Positions 61,284-64,000 of a DNA stretch of 64,000 nucleotides are shown one piece after another. Source of the stretch: Nepenthes gracilis (taxonomy: Eukaryota; Streptophyta; Magnoliopsida; Caryophyllales; Nepenthaceae). How positions within the stretch are numbered: position 1 is the first letter of the stretch; every line of letters starts with the position of its first letter. A program made the translations under genes and the position numbers. The notes under the pieces were generated by a model, which worked only from the letters and a program-made list of their open reading frames with translations, was not told where the DNA came from and searched no databases. The stretch lies in the NCBI GenBank assembly GCA_033239525.1, contig BSYO01000025.1, positions 4,498,001 to 4,562,000 of the forward strand, written 5' to 3'.

Positions 61284-63925
61284 TTGAGAAAGTTAAGAAA
61301 ATTGCCATGAATTTAAATTTAAAAAATTACCCAATAGTATCAAGAAAAAAAATTACTTCATTTATCTACGCAAATCACGATGGATAACTTTGTCAATTAT
61401 ATGATAAAAAAATATCAATTTTTTAATTTTATAAATATATATTTTTTAAATTAAACTAATTAAAAATAATTTTTTAATAAAATATAATAAAATTATGAAC
61501 ATAACCTTTAATAATTTCACTAACTACTAAATATACATTAAGTGGAATAATTTTAATATCATTAATTTCACATGCATAGTTTATTAAAGACAATAAATAA
61601 TGTACATAGTAACAAATAAAAATGATTAGATGACACTTTCCAAATGACTTTAGGATATCCACAAATAACTTGGCACTCATCCTTCACAATTATGGGCTTA
61701 TTTATTTTAATAGATAGATGAGATATGATATTATCAAATATATTTTGAAAATAAAGAAAGATCATTTTAATAAAAATATAATTTATTTGTTACACTTAAG
61801 ATAATCTGTATAGGAAATTTACTGAGTTATCAACCAAATAAAGCTTTGTCGAGTTCAAATGTGCACGGCCACAAGTCGGTTTGCCGATTGGCTTAAGATA
61901 TGAACCGATGTTGTGTTGAAAAAACTCAAGCTTTAATGCTTAAGCAACATCCATAGGCCAATTGTTTTTTTTATGAAATTTGGCTGATATAACAAACCTA
62001 ATAAACTTAATTAACCACCAATTCATACCATGAGTATTCAAATATTATATGACATATATAGTAAGGAGTGCCCCCGATGAGAATAACTATCAATATTTCT
62101 CTATATGCAATTACGAGTCCTTACGATAAACTGTTGCATTTTCATCTTTCATATGGAAATTTGCATTGAAAAGATGTATATGGAAATATGAATAACATCA
62201 TGGATCATGGTACAATCCATTTGTCTTGGGAAAATATAAACGTCCTACTAACTATATTAACAAAATATATACTAATTACCTAAGTTATAAGAGTATGAAA
62301 TTGACTCGATTTCAAATTGCAGAATTTGAGCTAAACATATCAAAAAAGTATGTGCCCTCTCATTCAGTCTTCCTCTGGAGGGTCGAGGTTCAAGTCATTT
62401 GCAAATCGCATCACCTGTCCTAGAACCGTCTTTTGTAGCCGAGTAGCAAAGGGAAACATTAGTGCATTCAGTTTGTTTAGTTCCTCAACCATCTCCTCTT
62501 TGATGCGGCTGAACCCAAAATTTTTCTTCCATTTGGCCACCCTTCCCGGAGTAGACAAGATAATCAAGCATTCCACTTCAAGATCACAAAGGGCCTAACA
62601 AGCAAGAAAAATGATGAAACAGGTTCATACATATATTAATAATAACAAAATTTTATGTTTCACTAAGTGGGGTGTATTACAAGGATTAATATTTATTCTA
62701 CTTGATTTAGTATAATATCTTTTATATTGATGTAATATTAAATCATTTTTATAATGTTACTCTATATTTTTCTAAATTTATATATTTTTTTCTTTTTTCA
62801 ATCACATCTAAAATATATTTTCTTACAGGTTTATACAAACGATGAACAATTAAGTTGTATGTTTTACTAAGTAAGGTTTGTTATATGAAATGTTTTTTAC
62901 TATTTTATAATATTTTTCAAAGGTCAAAATAATTTTAAATCATTTGTATCATATTACATTAAGTTTTTATGAATCTATATTTTTTTCTTTCTTTCCTTAA
63001 ATTTTAATTAACATATATTTTCTCGCATGTATTTTAGAAAAAGAAAAAAACTCGGCTTAAAGATTATTAAAGTTGCTCACCAATTCTATGCCATTGAGTA
63101 ATGCCTTGAACATCCCTCGAGGCCTCCGGCTCTCGAATGCAACTATGAACGGCATCTCTGCTATATTTCTTCCATGGATTCTAATCACCAAGCAATACAT
63201 AGAATTAATGTATATACATAGTATCATATGTAAACAAACACCCTTAATTCTAATCTTTTCCACCTTCTCTTCCTCCTATGTTTCAAGTATTCTTACTCTT
63301 GGTATGCTGATTAATTAGGTCTAGCAACGAAGGATCTTTACCTTATAGATGCCACTGAAATAACTTTATCTTTGAGCTCCAAAATAGCCGTGTAGAAGCC
63401 GCTGAAGTTTACTCGCTTGAAGTTGGACCTGCAAGATATTTGTATAGTGAAGTTTTCTCCATTATGGTAGATTAGTCAAAATACTGCAAAGGATATAACC
63501 CTATACGCGAAATTCGACTATGGTAATGCTAACATTAAAGTTTGAGCTTTCAAGAGCCAGAAAAAGATTATATTGACCGATATATCTTAATATGCCACTA
63601 ATATAGAGACATATTAAGATATTATTTTATTTTATTATTAAAATCTCTCAAAATTGATACATTTTTTGTGCTTTTCTTTTGGTTATGGGCCAGTATCTAG
63701 ATTCATAGATCAAAGGAAGGGAAGTGGACAAAAAGAAAAATATAAGGAATGAGTTCCAAAATTTTAGTTAGATTAAGTCGAACAAAGGAAACTTCTTTTT
63801 CCTTCAAACTCATCATTTGGTCATATATTCATTCCATTATTTTCTACCCACTTCTAATAAACCAAAACAAACAAAGCAAAAGAATGGTATCCGCAGTTAT
63901 AGACATCATCAAAACGGCTCTTCAG
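61284..63925. repeat. Arm B (part 2) of the inverted duplication
   Basis: Reverse-complement counterpart of about 26000-28985, including the acetyltransferase gene's 3' half. The intron between exons 5 and 6 is 161 bp in both copies. Intron 4 is about 290 bp shorter here. Whether the arm continues past the window end is unknown. Confidence 0.87.
62364..63891 (-). pseudogene. Partial inverted copy of the acetyltransferase gene
   Basis: Exon 5 is at 63342-63428, exon 6 at 63081-63180 and exon 7 at 62364-62594, with the same lengths as in the intact gene and all open. Translation keeps [28 protein letters not shown] and the C-terminal LNLDPPEED. The acetyl-CoA loop is RRPRGMF rather than RRRGMC. 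The end of exon 4 (YNCG) is visible near 63891, but the donor that should be GT reads AT, and sequence further upstream diverges. No exon 1-3 lies within the window. It is best called a truncated or decaying copy, unless upstream exons beyond 64000 use another donor. Confidence 0.78.
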
Positions 63926-64000
63926 TACCTAAAAATTCCATTCATAATTTTTGTCCCAATGAAATCCATCTTTTTTTGTTTCAGGCAATAATCCTTGAAA

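Noticed and set aside
1..64000. tRNA, rRNA, CRISPR or prokaryotic-type defence or operon structure
   Set aside because: No cloverleaf, rRNA core, spacer array or compact operon was seen; introns and plant retrotransposons show nuclear plant DNA.

Overview
This is nuclear DNA of a flowering plant: AT-rich, intron-containing and dominated by nested LTR retrotransposons. A GC-rich first exon in an otherwise AT-rich gene leans towards a monocot, but this is weak evidence. One 100-N assembly gap lies at 41654-41753. All similarity statements are by eye; no search was run.

Region 1 (1-12394) is a Ty3-gypsy block of the Tat lineage. A full-length element lies on the minus strand at 309-10401, with 414-bp LTRs, a 5-bp target-site duplication (ACTAT), a primer-binding site, gag-protease-RT, RNase H, a second RNase H-like domain and integrase. 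It also has a plus-strand (antisense) spliced gene and a 63-bp-unit minisatellite next to its 3' LTR. Several stops and frameshifts make it defective. A second, truncated member (10669-12394) follows and keeps only its 3' LTR, minisatellite and the start of the antisense gene.

Region 2 (12395-16945) holds captured host-gene pieces. One 432-aa ORF joins a decayed copper P-type ATPase fragment (HMA8/PAA2-like) to a decayed HAK/KUP potassium-transporter fragment. A 439-bp TRIM miniature retrotransposon follows.

Region 3 (16946-27814) is an AT-rich interval leading to the one intact host gene found here. It has seven exons and encodes a 574-aa nuclear PHD-finger/GNAT acetyltransferase of the IDM1-like family. 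A Mutator-type MITE with a 9-bp target duplication sits in intron 1, and a relative lies 1.25 kb upstream of the ATG.

Region 4 (26022-64000) is a large, decayed inverted duplication. Arm A (about 26.0-34.4 kb) contains the 3' half of the acetyltransferase gene, its downstream flank and Copia-type sequence. Arm B carries the same in reverse, split into 46.44-50.33 kb and 61.28-63.9 kb by a 10.95-kb composite insertion flanked by TTGAG. Arm B's gene copy keeps exons 5-7 open but has lost the exon-4 splice donor. The 12-kb spacer holds a broken Copia pol with a 2.1-kb solo LTR inside it, more LTR pieces, a CACTA-type terminus and the gap. The arm-B insertion contains a decayed Ty3-gypsy chromovirus-like element, an opposing LTR and a Tat-like gag relic.

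Functionally the window is one chromatin-regulator gene plus its partial inverted copy in a transposon-dense neighbourhood. The long inverted repeat could give hairpin RNA if transcribed through; that is inference only. I found no tRNA, rRNA, CRISPR or prokaryotic-type system.
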